From contig NZ_SOFL01000008.1 of the NCBI RefSeq assembly GCF_004402695.1, positions 1-64,000 on the forward strand: a stretch of DNA of 64,000 bases, in the 5' to 3' direction. Each line of letters starts with the position of its first letter. The first letter of the stretch is position 1. Source of the stretch: Cryobacterium adonitolivorans (GTDB lineage Bacteria > Actinomycetota > Actinomycetes > Actinomycetales > Microbacteriaceae). Both the position numbers and the translations under genes were made by a program. Positions 34,645-44,280 of the stretch are shown here, piece by piece. The notes beneath the pieces were generated by a model. That model had not been told where the DNA came from and did not search any database. It worked only from the letters and a program-made list of their open reading frames with translations.

Positions 34645-36987
34645 CTAGAGGGCGCCGCCGTCGGGGAGGGTCGAGATCTCCGAGCCGTTCACGGTGAAGA
34701 CCTGCGGCCCAGAGCCTCCGTTTGCCGCGACCAGGTCAGCCCAGGTGCGAACCGTGCGTCGCTGACCGTTGACGAGGTAGTACACCACGGCCGAGTCGGA
34801 GGACTTCAGGAAAACCCGCTCGAGCGGCGCGGCGCCGGAACGGTTGAGCACCCCGCACCCATCACCCAGGGCCGCTACTGGAAGGCCGTGTGGGTTGCTG
34901 CCCGATACCGAGTACAGCGTTCCGCCAAGTCCGATATACGTGGTTCCCGCGCAGGACACGACCCGGCTCAGAGTCGCTCCCGTCGTGGCGTACGCGTTGA
35001 TCAGCCGATCGGAAACGACCCGCCACGAAGCGAGGCCCAGGGCATCGCTCGTGCCGAACGAATCGAGCCGCAGCTTGCGGTCCAGTCCGTCGGTGACCCA
35101 CACCGTGGCATCCTGGTTCGACTTCACCAGGGAGTACGGAGCCACGACGCCACCGGGCTGGGGCAGTCCACGCACGGTGTCAGCCGTGAGCGATGAAATC
35201 ACCGGCGCGGAACCGTTGTTGAGACGGAGCACGTCACTCCAGCCCCACACCGGTCGGGCGGCGCCGCCGGTGAGGAGGAAGACCTCGGGCGAGCCCGGGG
35301 TGATCACGAACGCCGCGGAGGCGATGGTCGCTCCGCCGCCCAGGGCCGCACACGTCGGACCGGTCAGCGGAGTGACCGGGATCCCGGTTCCGTTGCTACT
35401 CAGCGGCGAGAAGACCCCGCCGTTCACCAGGCCCTCGGTGCCGTTGCAGTTCACCACGACGGTAAGGTCAGCGCCGGCTCTGGGGTACCCGTTGACGACG
35501 TTGTCGCTCACGGTGCGGATGCTGTTCAGACCGAACTCGGCCAGGACCGCCATCGACGGGATGCGGATGCGGGAGCCCCAGCCGTCGACGTAGAAGACGT
35601 CGCTGGACGACCCCGACTTGATCGCGGTGGCGGGAGTGGCCAGCACCCGGCCGACGGGGAAACGCTCGGCCGCGCTGTTGCGGATGGTTCCCACCCACGG
35701 GCTGGCGCCGCCGTTCAGGCGGAGCACACCCGCCCACTCATCCACGGGGAACCTGGTCGCAGCGTTCAGGTAGTAGACGGTGGAGGTACCGGGCTGGACG
35801 ACGAACGCCGAAACGTCTCCGCCACCGGGCAGCTTGCCCCACTGCCCCGGCATCAGGTCGATGGCCTTGGAGCAGTCGAAGCCCCAGTCGCCCACCTGGT
35901 TGCAGGTGCTGAAGCGATGCCGCGAGTTGCCCTGGACCAGCGCGATCTCACCGGTCAGGGGGTTGCGAACCAGCTCACTGGCCACCTGTCCCGTCGAATA
36001 GCCGGTCAGGTAGGACGCGGGCACATCGCGGTAACTGCCGAGGTTGGCCAGCGCGTTGTAGACGTCCATGGTGGGGATCGGGTACTTGACTGTGCCCGCG
36101 ATCAGGAACAGGCCGCCGCTGCTGGTGTCGCGAACGATGGAGCTGCCACCGTGGGTATCGCCGAACCAGTCGGTGAAGATCGCCCAGAAGTTGCGGTTGC
36201 CGTACGAGGAGCAGCCATCGCCGGTGCCATACATGTTGTTCAGTGCGGCATCGTTCGGGCGGTAGGGCGTGTAGACGTAGAGCCCCGCCGTGGCCTGGTT
36301 TTCGATGTACACGTTCGACGATCCGCATCCGGCGTTCGGATTCCACTGGATGGTGTTCCAACGGCCGGCGACATACCCGCGCGAGCCCGGGTTGGCCTGG
36401 TACTTCTTGAACTGATACGCGGCGTTGTAGACCTGGTTGAAGAAGCCGTAGAAATTCGCGTCGCAGTCCGCGGTATCGGGGCAACCATAGCCCGTGGCGG
36501 AGCGGTACTGCCTGGCGGTCGGCCAGGCATCCCTGATCAGCGCCTGCTCCTTTTCGAGGAGCACCAGGAGGGCCTGCGGGTTGATGCCGCAGGCGATCCC
36601 GACCTTGTAGACAATGGTGGCGGCGGACTCGCTGGCGGAGCCCTGATAGGCGGCGCACCCCTCGCTCTTGGCCCCCTGGGAGGCTGTCGCCTGTGAGTAG
36701 TCCTTGAGACAGACGTACCCGGACCGGCAATTGGGCACCTTGGCGTTCAGGAACGCCTGGATCTCATTGGCAGACATGGCGCCGGAGTTGTAGAACTCGG
36801 CGTCGCTGATGATGTTTCCGGCGTTGAAGTCGCTCCCATTGGCGGCCTCGGCCGAATCCTGGGTGGTGGTGGCTCCGACCGTGAGGAAGCCGAGAACGAG
36901 GGCGAACACCCCAAGTGTGGCGAGGAGCTGTCGGCCACCCGGCCATCGGACGTGCGGTGCGTGCAGCTCTGAATCGGGTCTGAACAC
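34645..36987 (-). CDS. Large secreted repeat protein with lytic-enzyme-like N-domain
   Basis: About 780 residues. A signal peptide (hydrophobic 21-41, likely cleavage after AEAA near 49) is followed by an N-domain with NIISDAEFYNSGAM and GINPQALLVLLEKEQALI, which resembles the catalytic-glutamate helix of lysozyme/transglycosylase-like proteins. Beyond about residue 300 there are several degenerate repeats of about 60-90 residues (for example VYYLNAATRFPVDEWAGV and VYYLVNGQRRTVRTWADL), suggesting a beta-propeller or wall-binding array. GTG 36987 has GAGG 7 bases upstream. Similar actinobacterial proteins sit beside wall-glycan genes; function unproven. Confidence 0.68.
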   Translation of the reverse strand: MFRPDSELHAPHVRWPGGRQLLATLGVFALVLGFLTVGATTTQDSAEAANGSDFNAGNIISDAEFYNSGAMSANEIQAFLNAKVPNCRSGYVCLKDYSQATASQGAKSEGCAAYQGSASESAATIVYKVGIACGINPQALLVLLEKEQALIRDAWPTARQYRSATGYGCPDTADCDANFYGFFNQVYNAAYQFKKYQANPGSRGYVAGRWNTIQWNPNAGCGSSNVYIENQATAGLYVYTPYRPNDAALNNMYGTGDGCSSYGNRNFWAIFTDWFGDTHGGSSIVRDTSSGGLFLIAGTVKYPIPTMDVYNALANLGSYRDVPASYLTGYSTGQVASELVRNPLTGEIALVQGNSRHRFSTCNQVGDWGFDCSKAIDLMPGQWGKLPGGGDVSAFVVQPGTSTVYYLNAATRFPVDEWAGVLRLNGGASPWVGTIRNSAAERFPVGRVLATPATAIKSGSSSDVFYVDGWGSRIRIPSMAVLAEFGLNSIRTVSDNVVNGYPRAGADLTVVVNCNGTEGLVNGGVFSPLSSNGTGIPVTPLTGPTCAALGGGATIASAAFVITPGSPEVFLLTGGAARPVWGWSDVLRLNNGSAPVISSLTADTVRGLPQPGGVVAPYSLVKSNQDATVWVTDGLDRKLRLDSFGTSDALGLASWRVVSDRLINAYATTGATLSRVVSCAGTTYIGLGGTLYSVSGSNPHGLPVAALGDGCGVLNRSGAAPLERVFLKSSDSAVVYYLVNGQRRTVRTWADLVAANGGSGPQVFTVNGSEISTLPDGGAL

Positions 36988-37156
36988 GTCGTGGCCTCGG
37001 CTATCTGTCGGTGCTAATCGGAAGCAAACTTCGAGAAAGGCCCGGAGAACGCCAGATTGATTTGCCCCCCACTGCACCACTCACGCGTCTGCACACGTTC
37101 GATAACCTTATCGCCAGGCGGTTGCGACCTGGCTTCGCCGAAACATGACGCGCCGG

Positions 37157-37996
37157 TCAGTCACCGTCATTTGAGTAATCACGCACAATGAACCGGCGAT
37201 ACGCCACTCGTCGGAGGGCCACCGGGATGAAACGGTATCCCCCGCGAACGAGCACGTTGCGGGCGAACTGGCGCCGAGTTACGAAGCGGTCCTTGAGCAG
37301 GCTGCGCTGCAGGGCGATCTCACTGCGGAACAGGGTGAGGCCACCGCGCCGGCCGTAGGCGCCGGCATCCACCCTGTACATCACCAGGGGATCCGGCAGG
37401 TTGGCCACCAGCGCGCCGGCCTGGATCATCCGGGCGAAGAGCCAGTAGTCCTCCATCAGGGGCAGTTCTCGGTAGCCGCCGGCCTTGGCCACCACCGACC
37501 TGCGGTAGACGACAGTCGGGTGGTTGAACGGATCGTGGAACCGAGCGGTCGTCACGATGTCGTCGGGATCGGTCGGGGGAATCCGCTTGCCGAGCACCCG
37601 GCCCGCCTCGTCGAACTCGAGCATGCCCGTGCCGACGAGGTCGTAGCCGGTCTCGATCATCGACAGCTGGAGTTCGAAACGGGTCGGCAATGAGATGTCG
37701 TCGGCGTCCATCCGCGCGACGACATCGTGGGCGCAGTGCCCCAAGCCCGTCTCCAGTGCGCGGGCAAGGCCGACGTTCGCCGGCAGGCGCACGTGGTTGA
37801 CCGGTACCGGCGAGCTTGCGGCCGCGGCGGCGACCGCCGCCGCCAGCGCGGTGCCGATCGGGCCGTCCTGCACGATGACCACGTCGCTGGGCCGTCGGCT
37901 CTGGTCGACGACCGTGCTGGCGAAGGCCTTGGTGAAGTACGCGGCCTTGTCGCCGGCGTACACCGGCAGGAGCAGGGAGAATTCGGTGGCAACCAC
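37157..37996 (-). CDS. GT2 family glycosyltransferase
   Basis: 279 residues: FSLLLPVYAGDKA at the N-terminus, VIVQDGPIG, and metal site MDADDISLPTRF, followed by a C-terminal helical region. Resembles rhamnosyl- or galactosyltransferases of surface polysaccharide loci. GTG 37996 begins three bases after the upstream GlfT1-like stop, so it is in the same operon. Sugar specificity unknown. Confidence 0.83.
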   Translation of the reverse strand: MVATEFSLLLPVYAGDKAAYFTKAFASTVVDQSRRPSDVVIVQDGPIGTALAAAVAAAAASSPVPVNHVRLPANVGLARALETGLGHCAHDVVARMDADDISLPTRFELQLSMIETGYDLVGTGMLEFDEAGRVLGKRIPPTDPDDIVTTARFHDPFNHPTVVYRRSVVAKAGGYRELPLMEDYWLFARMIQAGALVANLPDPLVMYRVDAGAYGRRGGLTLFRSEIALQRSLLKDRFVTRRQFARNVLVRGGYRFIPVALRRVAYRRFIVRDYSNDGD

Positions 37997-37999
37997 GAC

Positions 38000-38956
38000 T
38001 CAGGCCACCCCGGCTTCACAGGCGGCGACGTCATCGGAGGCCTCGCCGAGTCCGGCCAGAGCAACCCGATTGGGGCGGGGGCGGGTGCGCAGGCCGTCAC
38101 GCAGGCCCCGCCGAAGTCCGGCCCAGAGGACCGGGCGGTTGGCCGAACCGCGGAAGGTGCGCGCCCACCGCAGCACGGTCGATCCCGAGTAGAGCAGCTT
38201 CTCGGCCGGATTGAGCCCGCGGGACAGTCCGAGGAGCCAGATCTTGTTTCGCACTTCGTAATAGAACCGTTCGCCGGGGTCCACATCGGTGGCGCCGAGT
38301 TTCACGGTCTTGTGCACGACGACGCTGCCGGGCACGAACAGACCCCGGCTTCGGCGCAGGATGCGTGTGGAGAACTCGAAGTCGTCGTTCCAGATGAAGT
38401 AGTCGGCGATCGGCAGCCCGTTCTCGAGAAGAGCATCGGCCCGCACCAGCATCGAGACGAAGGACGAGCTGCGCACAGGAAGTGCGGCCCTGGCGTGCGC
38501 AGCCGCCCGTTCCCGGCCACCGACGAACGGCTTGACCCTGGGGGTGTTCATCGGGTGTTCCTGGCCATCTGTCCAGACGACCCTGGAGCCGGCGACCGTG
38601 ACCCGGTGGTCGTCACCGACGCTGGCCAACAGCGCGGCGAGGGCGGTGTCCGTCGGCACAGTGTCATCGTCCATCAGCCAGACGAGGTCGGCCTTCTGGC
38701 GCACGACGGCCCTGGCCGCTCCGATGGCAAAGCCGCCGGCGCCGCCGGTGTTGCGGTCCACCGAGACCAGGTCGGCCTGAGGAAACCGGTCCCTGACGAG
38801 CGCCGCGGTGTCGTCGGTCGAGGCGTTGTCGACGACGACGATGGCCGCGACCGAGGCCGTCTGCGCGGCCAGGGCATCGAGGACCTCGATCAGCAGGTCA
38901 CGGCGGTTGTAGGCCACGACGACGGCCACCGTACGCGTGGCGGTCGGTGCGGTCAT
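38000..38956 (-). CDS. GlfT1-like galactofuranosyltransferase (GT2)
   Basis: 318 residues. GT-A fold with VVAYNRRD, RNTGGAGGF (65-80 region), triple-aspartate metal site DDD 96-98 and WNDDFEF 189-195, the same motif set seen in GlfT2 and in mycobacterial GlfT1 (Rv3782), which adds the first Galf residues to the lipid-linked linker. In M. tuberculosis glfT1 lies between the exporter genes; here it is a few genes away. ATG overlaps the stop of the upstream membrane protein (ATGA at 38953). A rhamnosyltransferase role is the main alternative. Confidence 0.75.
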   Translation of the reverse strand: MTAPTATRTVAVVVAYNRRDLLIEVLDALAAQTASVAAIVVVDNASTDDTAALVRDRFPQADLVSVDRNTGGAGGFAIGAARAVVRQKADLVWLMDDDTVPTDTALAALLASVGDDHRVTVAGSRVVWTDGQEHPMNTPRVKPFVGGRERAAAHARAALPVRSSSFVSMLVRADALLENGLPIADYFIWNDDFEFSTRILRRSRGLFVPGSVVVHKTVKLGATDVDPGERFYYEVRNKIWLLGLSRGLNPAEKLLYSGSTVLRWARTFRGSANRPVLWAGLRRGLRDGLRTRPRPNRVALAGLGEASDDVAACEAGVA

Positions 38957-41199
38957 ACCGACACCTCGGGCGCCGGCACCCGGCTGGCGCGGGCCAGGCG
39001 CAGCAGCCGGCCTTCGCCGGTGCGTCGCCGGCCAAGCAGCCGAAGCGCCGGCCAGCCGAGCAGTATAAAGAGCAGCAGCACGGCAGCAGCCAGCTGCGCG
39101 GGGTAACCCGGAGCGTAGAACGAGACCGTCACGGTTCTACCGAGCTGGGAGGCGTCGATGTCGACGCCGAGAAGGAAGGTGTCCACTGGCTCGACCGACA
39201 CCGTTCCGCCGTCGACCTGGTAGCCCGGCCACGGAATGCGGCTCAACGCCACCTGGCCGCCGTCGACGCCGATCGCGTCGACCCGGAAGCTCACACCCAT
39301 CTCGTCTTCGTGCAGCACGGTCACCTCGGTGCCGGCCGAGGACCAGACGACGGAACCGGCCCCAGGGACGGGCTCGTCGCGCACGATCAGGCGGGTCTTC
39401 TCGGTGTCCTCCGCGACGTGCCAACCCTCCGGCACCACAGACCAGGCCTTCTTCGGCACGACGGCCTTCACGGCCTGCACCGAGCTGACCCCCATCAGGT
39501 CGGCCACGGTCTTGCCGGTCTCAGGCATGGTGGTGAACAGGCGTGAGAAGAGGGCACCGCAGGTGGAACCGTTGTACTGCATGCAGGTCAGCGAGTTGTA
39601 CGGGGTGTAATACACAGCCGAGTACGCGTTCTGCACGTCTTCCTCTGTGACGTACCAGAGGTTTCCCACCAGGGTTTCATCCCAGGCGCCCGAGGAGCCG
39701 GTGTCGGCGACGCCGCCGGCGATGATCACGTCGCCCTCGGCGTTTTCAAGCTGCTGCTGGTAGTCGCTGACGTCGTTCGGCACACTGTAGTCGGGCAGTG
39801 GCGATGCCGGCGACGAGAGGTGCTGGGGAACGAGCAACAGCACCGTGAGCGCGATCGCGGCGCCGGCGACGGTCGCGACACCGCGTCCGGCCAGGGCGCC
39901 GCCGGACTCCCGGCCGAGCATCGGCAGGGGCCGGTCGCCGAGGATCCGGTAGGACACCCAGACCGCGAACAGGATCACGACGGTGACAGCGGCCAGGACC
40001 TTGACGTACTGGGGCCCGGCGCTGAAGGTCAGTCCTGCTCCCAGGAGCACCAGCCCGCCGGCCAGCAGGAACCGGCCGCGGCTGAGCGCGGCTGGCCTGG
40101 CGTGGGACAACGCCACGGCCACAAGGATCAGCACGGCCAAGGTCAGGTACGGCATCATCCGCACGGGGAAGCGCAACGGACCGAAATCGCTGGGCAGCAG
40201 CACCCCTGCCAGGGCGGCGACCAGCACGATCACGATGCTCAGCCGGCGCCGGAGCAGGTCGCGCAGACGTGCGAAGTCCACGAACGCGAGCAGCGGCAGG
40301 AACCACGCGATATACAGCAACGGCGCGTAGGGGAACTGCGCGTTGAAGAACATGATCCCCGGCGTGCCGACCGGGATTCCCGAGGCGAACAGACCGCTGA
40401 GGTTGACCGTGAGCAGGTCGGTGTTGCCCACACCGCTGGTTCGGCCCGTCACGGGCGCCGTGAGCAAGCCGGGCAGGTGCACGATGACCGCGAAACTGCC
40501 GGCGGCGGTGGCGAGCACGAAGGACCGAACGATGGCCGGCTTGTGCCGGGACAGGAACGCCTCCACGATGAGGCCCGCCAGAGTGATCGCGAGGAAGATC
40601 GTGGCGTGCGCGTAACCGATCCCGACCAGGGCGATCGAAGACAGGATGGGCAGCACCGGCGACTTCGCCTGCAGCACGGCCCGCCTGGCGAGGACCCAGC
40701 TCAGCGGCAGAAAACTCCACGCCATCAGCCCGTTGGCCCAGGACGCCGCATCCATGTAGAGGGTGAAGCCGGCCAACGGCGCGGCGACGGCGACCAGCGC
40801 GGACCAGGGACGCAGCGCCCCGAAGTTGCGGGCGAGCGCGTACACGCCAACGGCACCGAGGATCAGGCAGAGGATCTTGACCACGGTGCTGAAGACCAGC
40901 GCGCTGCCGGTCAGATGGGCGCCGATGCCGACAACCCAGAGCACCGGACTCAGGATGCCCCAGGCACCCTCCGCCAGGTAGTTGCCCGACTGCCAGACCC
41001 GCGGGTTCACCAGCGACCAGTCCAGGTCGATGACCCGTCGGCCGATCTCGTACCACTGCCCGAACGCGCCGGCCTGGCTGTCATCCACGTAGTAAAAACC
41101 AGGGTCGAAGAACAGCGGGATGGACGCTCCCGCAAGGACCGCCACGACGACAAGCATGGGCCACACAATTTTGGACTGCACCAGAAGATTATCCCTCAC
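38953..41199 (-). CDS. Large integral membrane protein, YfhO/GT-C-like
   Basis: About 748 residues with about twelve hydrophobic segments over the first 500 residues, an extracytoplasmic domain (about 510-700) and a final hydrophobic segment with a basic tail. The early loop DPGFYYVDDSQ carries acidic residues as in GT-C enzymes. Probably a lipid-donor glycosyltransferase of the surface polymer; no exact family. GTG 41199 follows GAAGG by four bases; GTG 41181, six bases after GATAAT, is an alternative leaderless start. First gene of an operon with two GT2 genes. Confidence 0.65.
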   Translation of the reverse strand: MRDNLLVQSKIVWPMLVVVAVLAGASIPLFFDPGFYYVDDSQAGAFGQWYEIGRRVIDLDWSLVNPRVWQSGNYLAEGAWGILSPVLWVVGIGAHLTGSALVFSTVVKILCLILGAVGVYALARNFGALRPWSALVAVAAPLAGFTLYMDAASWANGLMAWSFLPLSWVLARRAVLQAKSPVLPILSSIALVGIGYAHATIFLAITLAGLIVEAFLSRHKPAIVRSFVLATAAGSFAVIVHLPGLLTAPVTGRTSGVGNTDLLTVNLSGLFASGIPVGTPGIMFFNAQFPYAPLLYIAWFLPLLAFVDFARLRDLLRRRLSIVIVLVAALAGVLLPSDFGPLRFPVRMMPYLTLAVLILVAVALSHARPAALSRGRFLLAGGLVLLGAGLTFSAGPQYVKVLAAVTVVILFAVWVSYRILGDRPLPMLGRESGGALAGRGVATVAGAAIALTVLLLVPQHLSSPASPLPDYSVPNDVSDYQQQLENAEGDVIIAGGVADTGSSGAWDETLVGNLWYVTEEDVQNAYSAVYYTPYNSLTCMQYNGSTCGALFSRLFTTMPETGKTVADLMGVSSVQAVKAVVPKKAWSVVPEGWHVAEDTEKTRLIVRDEPVPGAGSVVWSSAGTEVTVLHEDEMGVSFRVDAIGVDGGQVALSRIPWPGYQVDGGTVSVEPVDTFLLGVDIDASQLGRTVTVSFYAPGYPAQLAAAVLLLFILLGWPALRLLGRRRTGEGRLLRLARASRVPAPEVSV

Positions 41200-41280
41200 G
41201 GTGCCTTCACAACCGCACTGGAGGCCCAGCCGGTATCGTGGTGGGGTAGTTTCCCCAACGGAACGAGCAACCACCTACAT

Positions 41281-42186
41281 ATGAGTAACAACTCGCAGCA
41301 ATCAGGCCACACCCCCTCGAACCCGGACGAACCTCTCGTCTCGATCGTCATCCCCGCCTATAACAATGCGGACTACCTCGACGAGACGATGAAGAGCGTG
41401 CTGGGCCAGACCTACACCAACCTCGAGGTGATCGTCTCCGACCACGCCTCCACCGACGACACCTGGGCCGTCATGGAACGCTACAGCTCGGACCCCCGGG
41501 TCACCCTCTTGCACACCGAGGGCGGCGGCGGGGCCCTCCGCAACTGGAACCGGGTGAGCCAGGCTGCCACCGGCGAGCTGATCAAACTCGTCTGCGGCGA
41601 CGACCTGCTCTATCCCACCATCGTCGCCCAGCAGGTTGCCGCGCTCATCAACGAGCCCGGCGCCGTTCTGGCCGCCTCCCCGCGTGACATCGTCGACGCC
41701 AACGGCGCCCCGGTGCTGAAGAACCGTGGCCTGGCCGGCCTGGTCGGCGTGCACGACGGCGCCGTCGCCGTGCGCAAGACCGTCACCCAGGGCACCAACA
41801 TCTTCGGTGAACCCGGCTGTGTGCTCATGCGCCGCAGCGTCCTGGAGAAGGTGGGCTGGTGGGATTCGCGCTGGCCGTACCTCATCGACGAGACCTCCTA
41901 TTCGCTCGTTCTGCTCGAGGGCAAGTTCGTCGGCGTTCCCGGCAGCCTGGCCGGTTTCCGCATCTCCGACAGCCAGTGGAGCGTGCGCCTCGTCGCCGAG
42001 CAGGCCGAGCAGGCGATCGGCTTCCACAACTGGGTGGCGAAGACCCGCCCCGACGTCGTCTCCGGCACCGACCGGATGATCGGCAACACGCGCGCCAGGG
42101 TGATGGCCCAGGTTCGCCGGCTCGCCTACATCTGGCTCGGCCGGCGCATGTCCAAGGCGGTGACGGCGGATGCCGCACGCGACTGA
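41281..42186 (+). CDS. GT2 family glycosyltransferase
   Basis: 301 residues: SIVIPAYNNADYLDETM, DHASTDDTW, and GDDLLYP as the metal-binding segment. Soluble GT-A enzyme likely adding a sugar to the lipid-linked glycan. Divergent from the membrane-protein operon across about 80 bases. Followed by two more glycan genes in the same direction, probably one transcript. ATG 41281 has only a weak ribosome-binding site. Confidence 0.83.
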   Translation: MSNNSQQSGHTPSNPDEPLVSIVIPAYNNADYLDETMKSVLGQTYTNLEVIVSDHASTDDTWAVMERYSSDPRVTLLHTEGGGGALRNWNRVSQAATGELIKLVCGDDLLYPTIVAQQVAALINEPGAVLAASPRDIVDANGAPVLKNRGLAGLVGVHDGAVAVRKTVTQGTNIFGEPGCVLMRRSVLEKVGWWDSRWPYLIDETSYSLVLLEGKFVGVPGSLAGFRISDSQWSVRLVAEQAEQAIGFHNWVAKTRPDVVSGTDRMIGNTRARVMAQVRRLAYIWLGRRMSKAVTADAARD

Positions 42187-42226
42187 CCCGACCGACGAAA
42201 CGGCCCGTGTGATAGGTTCTGAACCC

Positions 42227-43243
42227 GTGACACTCCCCTCAGCAGAACCCGACGTCGCCGACCACAGCATCTCGATCGTTGTCCCCGTATACCAGGGAGA
42301 ACGCACCCTCACCGGTGTGCTCGAGGAGATCGAACCGCTGACCCGCCTGAGTATCACCCCCGACGGCTACAGCTTCCAGGTTGAAGAGGTCCTGCTGGTC
42401 TTCGACCACGGTCCGGACGATTCGGCGTCGATCATCCGCAGCATCACCGACCGGTTCCCGTTCGCTCGCGGCATCTGGCTGAGCAAGAACTTCGGCCAGC
42501 ACGCGGCCACCCTCGCCGGCATGGCGTCTTCCGGCGGGGACTGGATCGTCACCCTCGACGAGGACGGCCAGCACGACCCCAGTGCCATCGGCGGGATGCT
42601 CGACACCGCCATGCGCGAGCAGGCCAGCGTCGTGTACGCCAAGCCGACCAACCCGGCCCCGCACGGGCCCGTTCGCAACGTCGCCTCGAAGACCGCCAAA
42701 TACCTGCTCACCAAGCTGTCCGGTACCGGCGCTGCCGCCGACTACCAGAGCTACCGGCTGATGCTCGGCAACATCGGCCGCAGCGTTGCCGCCTATGCCG
42801 GCTCCGGTGTGTACCTCGACGTCGCCATCGGCTGGGTCGCCTCCCGCGTCACGACCTCCCCGGTCGAATTGCGCGAAGAAGGAGAACGCAACTCCGGCTA
42901 TTCGGCCCGCCGGTTGTTCTCGCACTTCTGGCGCATGATCCTGACCACCGGCACGAGGGGGCTGCGGATCGTCAGCGGCCTCGGCGTGATCTTCGCGGTG
43001 ATCGGCGTGGTCTTCGCTGTCGTCATCTTCATCCAGCGGCTCGCCGGCGACATCGCGATCCAGGGCTGGGCGTCGCTCAGCGTCCTGGTGCTGCTGAGCG
43101 CAGGGTTCATCCTGTTCTCCCTGGGCATCATCGCGGAGTACATCGGCATCAACGTGAACATGGCCATGGGCAAGCCGCCGTACCTGATCACGACCGACCC
43201 GGCGGATGGGCCTCTCGGGCGGACGCGCAAAGTCGCCAAGTGA
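42227..43243 (+). CDS. GT2 glycosyltransferase with C-terminal membrane anchors (ArnC/GtrB-like)
   Basis: About 338 residues: catalytic part with SIVVPVYQGERTL, LSKNFGQHAA and metal site DEDGQHDP, then two transmembrane segments (about 250-275 and 285-310) and a short tail. This is the layout of polyprenyl-phosphate glycosyltransferases (DPM1/ArnC/GtrB), which charge a lipid carrier for GT-C enzymes. GTG 42227 has TAGGTT eight bases upstream; ATG 42170, overlapping the previous gene by 17 bases, is an alternative start. Confidence 0.82.
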   Translation: MTLPSAEPDVADHSISIVVPVYQGERTLTGVLEEIEPLTRLSITPDGYSFQVEEVLLVFDHGPDDSASIIRSITDRFPFARGIWLSKNFGQHAATLAGMASSGGDWIVTLDEDGQHDPSAIGGMLDTAMREQASVVYAKPTNPAPHGPVRNVASKTAKYLLTKLSGTGAAADYQSYRLMLGNIGRSVAAYAGSGVYLDVAIGWVASRVTTSPVELREEGERNSGYSARRLFSHFWRMILTTGTRGLRIVSGLGVIFAVIGVVFAVVIFIQRLAGDIAIQGWASLSVLVLLSAGFILFSLGIIAEYIGINVNMAMGKPPYLITTDPADGPLGRTRKVAK

Positions 43244-44208
43244 CCACCTACGTCTGGGTGATCGGGGCTCGCGGCCTGCTGGGCAGCGCCACGGCCGCGG
43301 CAATCACCCGCCGGGCCGGCTGGGAGCTGCTGCCCACCCAACCGCTGCCATGGGCCGATGACGACGCCCTGACGACGGCGGCCTCGGCGATCGCGACGCG
43401 GCTGCTTGACACTGCCGTGACCGAGCGCGCGAACTGGGCGGTGCTCTGGCTGGCCGGCAACGCCGTCACCTCGACGCCGCCGGAGGCGATCGGCCGGGAA
43501 CTCCACCAGCTCAGACTGGTGCTCGACGCCGTCGGCACCGCGGCCGCCTACCAGGGCGCCGCCGGCGCCGGCGCCGTTTTCTACGCGTCCTCGGCCGGCG
43601 GCGTATACGGCGGTTCGGCGCATCCGCCGTTCGACGAGCAGAGCGCACCGGTGCCCATCTCGGGCTACGGACGGTTCAAGCTCGACGCCGAGGCGAGCTT
43701 GTTCGCCTTCTCGCGCGCCACCGGGGTCTCGGTGCTCGCCGGCCGGATCGCGAACCTGTACGGGCCCGGCCAGAAGCTGGGCAAGATGCAGGGCCTGATC
43801 TCCCACCTGGCCAAGGCCCAGTTCTCGCCCAAGCCGGCGTCGATCTTCGTGCCGCTGGAGACCATGCGGGACTACATCTTTGTACGCGACTGCGCCGAAC
43901 TCGTCGTGGACTGCGTCGCCAGGTTGCTCTCGGTCACGGCGGACGCCGGACGCACCGAGGTGGTCAAGAACCTCGCCTCAGGTCAGGCCGTGACGATCAG
44001 CAACCTGCTCGGCCAGATTCGCAGCCTCGCCAAGGGCCAGCCGAACGTGATGTTGGGCTACTCGGCCGAGGCCTCGATGCAGGGACTTGACCTGCGCATC
44101 ACCTCGACGGTGTGGCCCGACCTGGACCGGCGGCAGCTGACCAGCCTGCCGGCGGGGATCAAGGCCACCATGGACGACGTCCTCGCCCACATCCAGTCCG
44201 GCGGCTGA
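43240..44208 (+). CDS. NAD-dependent epimerase/dehydratase family protein
   Basis: 322 residues, SDR-type: N-terminal VIGARGLLGSA, serine strand YASSAGG, catalytic YGRFK and NLYGPGQ. Probably modifies a nucleotide sugar for the local glycan. GTG 43240 overlaps the stop of the preceding glycosyltransferase (GTGA). Its glycine motif (GARGLLG) deviates from the usual GxxGxxG, so cofactor choice is uncertain. Confidence 0.78.
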   Translation: MTTYVWVIGARGLLGSATAAAITRRAGWELLPTQPLPWADDDALTTAASAIATRLLDTAVTERANWAVLWLAGNAVTSTPPEAIGRELHQLRLVLDAVGTAAAYQGAAGAGAVFYASSAGGVYGGSAHPPFDEQSAPVPISGYGRFKLDAEASLFAFSRATGVSVLAGRIANLYGPGQKLGKMQGLISHLAKAQFSPKPASIFVPLETMRDYIFVRDCAELVVDCVARLLSVTADAGRTEVVKNLASGQAVTISNLLGQIRSLAKGQPNVMLGYSAEASMQGLDLRITSTVWPDLDRRQLTSLPAGIKATMDDVLAHIQSGG

Positions 44209-44225
44209 CACCCGTCGAATGCCGC

Positions 44226-44260
44226 AAAAATGCCCCGTGGAACGCATCCACGGGGCCATT
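44226..44260 (-). terminator. Rho-independent terminator of rmlA
   Basis: Stem 44232-44241 with 44247-44256 (10 bp, 5-base loop). On the minus strand it is followed by ATTTTTG. It lies directly after the rmlA stop and between convergent genes; on the plus strand the T-run is poor. Confidence 0.8.
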
Positions 44261-44280
44261 CGCGTCGATTCGCGTACCTG

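Noticed and set aside
39820..41280. Open region upstream of the GT2 gene at 41281 as a possible N-terminal domain
   Set aside because: It lies antisense to the polytopic membrane protein and encodes low-complexity Gln/Arg/Asp sequence; GT2 homology begins just after ATG 41281.
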